Source of the DNA: Prescottella equi
GTDB taxonomy: Bacteria > Actinomycetota > Actinomycetes > Mycobacteriales > Mycobacteriaceae
Assembly: GCF_020171745.1 (NCBI RefSeq)
Contig: NZ_JAIVAH010000027.1
Span: 62,001-126,000, forward strand
Direction of reading: 5' to 3'
DNA: 64,000 nt
Below, piece by piece: positions 48,614 through 64,000 of the stretch (position 1 is the stretch's first letter; each line of letters starts with the position of its first letter). A program made the translations under genes and the position numbers. A model generated the notes under the pieces. The model had not been told where the DNA came from, searched no databases, and saw nothing but the letters and a program-made list of their open reading frames with translations.

Positions 48614-49608
48614 CCGACAACGCATTCGGGGACGAGGCGGCCGAGCACGAGGAGTTGCTGCGGTTGCCGTCGCTGCCCCCGTTCGACCCGTCCGACCCGG
48701 TGGAGAGTGCGATCATCAGCAGCCTCGCCGGCAGTTGGCCGCGGCGCGCCGTCGTCAAGCGCCCCGAACCCGACCTCGACGACCTGTTCGACCCGGAGAA
48801 GGCGGACTATCCCGAGTCGCTGATCCCGTTCCACGACCACGACGTGTTCATGCGACTCGACGATCCGGTGCGGCGCCGGATCCTGGCGTGGGCGTGGATC
48901 GCCTACAACAAGAACGTGATGGACGTCGAACAGTACGTGGTCAACCCGGGTTTCCGGCTGCTGTCGCAGGACGCGTTCGGTACCGGGTTGGGCGACACCC
49001 TCACCGTCGCGACGATGCAGGCGATGGTCGACGAGCAGTACCACACGCTCATGCACTTGAACGCGAGTGCGCTGACCCGGCGCCGTCGGGGCTGGGATCT
49101 GCCCGAGCGCCGACTGCCGTACGGGCCGACGGTGCGTCGTCATCAGGAAGCGGTGGACGCCGCCCAGACGCCGCGGGAGTCGGCGCTGGTGTCGCTCGCG
49201 TTCACGACCGTGGCCGAGACGTCGATCAGTTCGTACCTGGGCCTGATGACCGACGACGAGGACCTGCAACCGGTGAATCGGGCCACCGTGGTGCTGCACC
49301 GCCGGGACGAGTACTGCCACTCCTCCATTGCCGGGGAACTACTGAAGATCGTGTACGAGCGTTTGGACGGCGACGACCGGCGTCGGCTGCTGGCCGGACT
49401 CGCGCAAGGGCTCGAGGCGTTCCGGTCCAACGACTTCACGACCTGGTCGGCGGTTCTGGAACACGAGAACGTCCGCGGGGGCGACACGATCGTGGCCGAC
49501 GCCGCACACGACACCGGTCGGCGGAACCTTCTGCAGGACTGCAGTGCGATCCGCCGGCTGTGCGACGACCTGCAGGTCACCGACGAGGTCCCCTACGAAT
49601 GGCCGTGA
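48610..49608 (+). CDS. AurF/CmlI-type diiron arylamine N-oxygenase
   Basis: 332 residues from the GTG at 48610, overlapping the papC stop (GTGA). The diiron ligand set of AurF-like enzymes can be traced: Glu107 (MDVEQY), Glu142 and His145 (DEQYH), Glu203 (TVAETS), His230, Glu234 and His237 (LHRRDEYCH). Family members oxidise aryl amines through hydroxylamine to nitro: AurF acts on p-aminobenzoate, CmlI on the chloramphenicol precursor, ObaC on a 4-aminophenylpyruvate-derived substrate. Operon context points to 4-aminophenylpyruvate, 4-aminophenylalanine or a carrier-bound form. Which one is unresolved. Confidence 0.92.
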
Positions 49609-49636
49609 CGATCACCCGCCGGGGACCCGCCCCGAC

Positions 49637-50023
49637 TCACGGTGTGGCGTTGAGCCATTCGTAGAACGCCGGCTCGACATTCGGGTTGGCGCCGGTGATG
49701 CCGTTGTAGGCGCCGATTCCGGCGCCGATGCCGGTGCCGAGGATGCAGCCCGCGACGAAGTTCGGGAAGATCGAGACACAGCCGATCGCCAGTCCCACCC
49801 CGGCACCGATCGCCATTCCTGCGGGGCCACCCGTCTCCCATCCGATCTGAAGCTCGCGCATCAGATTGTCCTGTGCCGTCTGCTTGTCGACGACGGGTTG
49901 CACGAGCGGCACGGAGACGTCTCCGGGGGCGGTCGCCGCGAACGCGGTGCCGGTCCCCGCGCCGAGCGCCGCCACGACGAGAACGGACGCGGCGGCGGCC
50001 TTCGAGGCTTTCAGAAGCTTCAT
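49637..50023 (-). CDS. Small secreted glycine-zipper protein
   Basis: 128 residues from the ATG at 50023 (GGAGAG 6 nt upstream). The Sec signal peptide (LLKASKAAAASVLVVAALGAG ending AFA, cleavage about residue 29) precedes a mature protein with a Gly-rich hydrophobic stretch (GMAIGAGVGLAIG, GCILGTGIGAGIGAY) typical of glycine-zipper membrane association, and two cysteines. Between the pap operon and the NRPS gene; no known tailoring role, and it may be unrelated to the pathway. Confidence 0.7.
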   Translation of the reverse strand: MKLLKASKAAAASVLVVAALGAGTGTAFAATAPGDVSVPLVQPVVDKQTAQDNLMRELQIGWETGGPAGMAIGAGVGLAIGCVSIFPNFVAGCILGTGIGAGIGAYNGITGANPNVEPAFYEWLNATP

Positions 50024-50040
50024 GACGCTCTCCAAACTGT

Positions 50041-50060
50041 GTGGAAGATCGTGGAAGATC
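50041..50060. repeat. 10 bp tandem repeat
   Basis: GTGGAAGATC twice in tandem, 18 bp upstream of the secreted-protein gene start. Possibly a regulator site. Confidence 0.6.
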
Positions 50061-50158
50061 GCAGTCCCGTTGTCCCGACGCTAGTCGCTGTGCTCGTCCT
50101 CCGCACCGAATCTGCGGTGTCCGTGATCTATGCGAAGTTTGTTGCCGCAGGACCGATT

Positions 50159-64000
<13,842 letters not shown>

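Overview
The window comes from a high-GC, mycolic-acid-type actinomycete, most likely Rhodococcus or a close relative such as Nocardia. Supporting markers are RbpA, an Rv1845c/Rv1846c-type M56 peptidase with BlaI, a SigF/SigB-family sigma factor, type II NADH dehydrogenase, an Rv2004c-like kinase, IdeR-type iron boxes, and frequent GTG starts with ATGA/GTGA overlaps. No rRNA, tRNA, CRISPR array or intact insertion sequence was seen. The genus is an inference.

Layout. 0-5.5 kb: M56 peptidase/BlaI pair with a palindromic operator, then an esterase coupled to a rhomboid-like/MprF-like lipid aminoacyltransferase. 5.5-6.7 kb: a MbcA/RES-type toxin-antitoxin pair behind GGTTGAC repeats. 6.7-9.6 kb: small membrane proteins and lipoproteins. 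9.8-11.7 kb: alkylsulfatase. 11.7-16.2 kb: siderophore ABC transporter, a FhuF-like protein, iron boxes, and a candidate iron-controlled small RNA. 16.3-20 kb: thioesterase, Ndh and an MFS pump. 20.4-23.3 kb: a TetR regulator and an MFS pump that share operator-like palindromes. 23.5-27.3 kb: a tyrosine recombinase, a 6C-like structured RNA, a Cys-rich protein, a sigma factor, and a 1.2 kb gene-free stretch holding a sequence that matches the actinobacterial chromosome-dimer resolution site dif. If so, this is the replication terminus. 27.3-31.2 kb: an AraC/VOC/VOC/UvrA2 resistance-type cassette. 31.2-36.7 kb: a GH65 enzyme, two universal stress proteins and an Acg-like nitroreductase. 36.7-40.8 kb: a rearranged family of small secreted proteins and two tiny related peptides. 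40.8-44.8 kb: Rv2004c-like kinase with a His-rich mini-protein, a zinc-ribbon protein, RbpA and a secreted lipase.

45.2-64 kb is the most striking part. A four-gene operon encodes a chorismate mutase (PapB type), a fused aminodeoxychorismate synthase (PapA type), an aminodeoxyprephenate dehydrogenase (PapC type) and an AurF/CmlI-type diiron arylamine N-oxygenase. Together these would make 4-aminophenylpyruvate or 4-aminophenylalanine and oxidise its amine towards a nitro group. Facing it is a giant nonribosomal peptide synthetase that runs off the right edge. The visible order is (C)-A-PCP-C-A-PCP-E-C-A-PCP-C-A-PCP-TE, and the second adenylation domain carries a threonine-type specificity code followed by an epimerase. 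The combination suggests a peptide containing D-Thr and a p-amino- or p-nitrophenylalanine-derived unit. I do not recognise the product.
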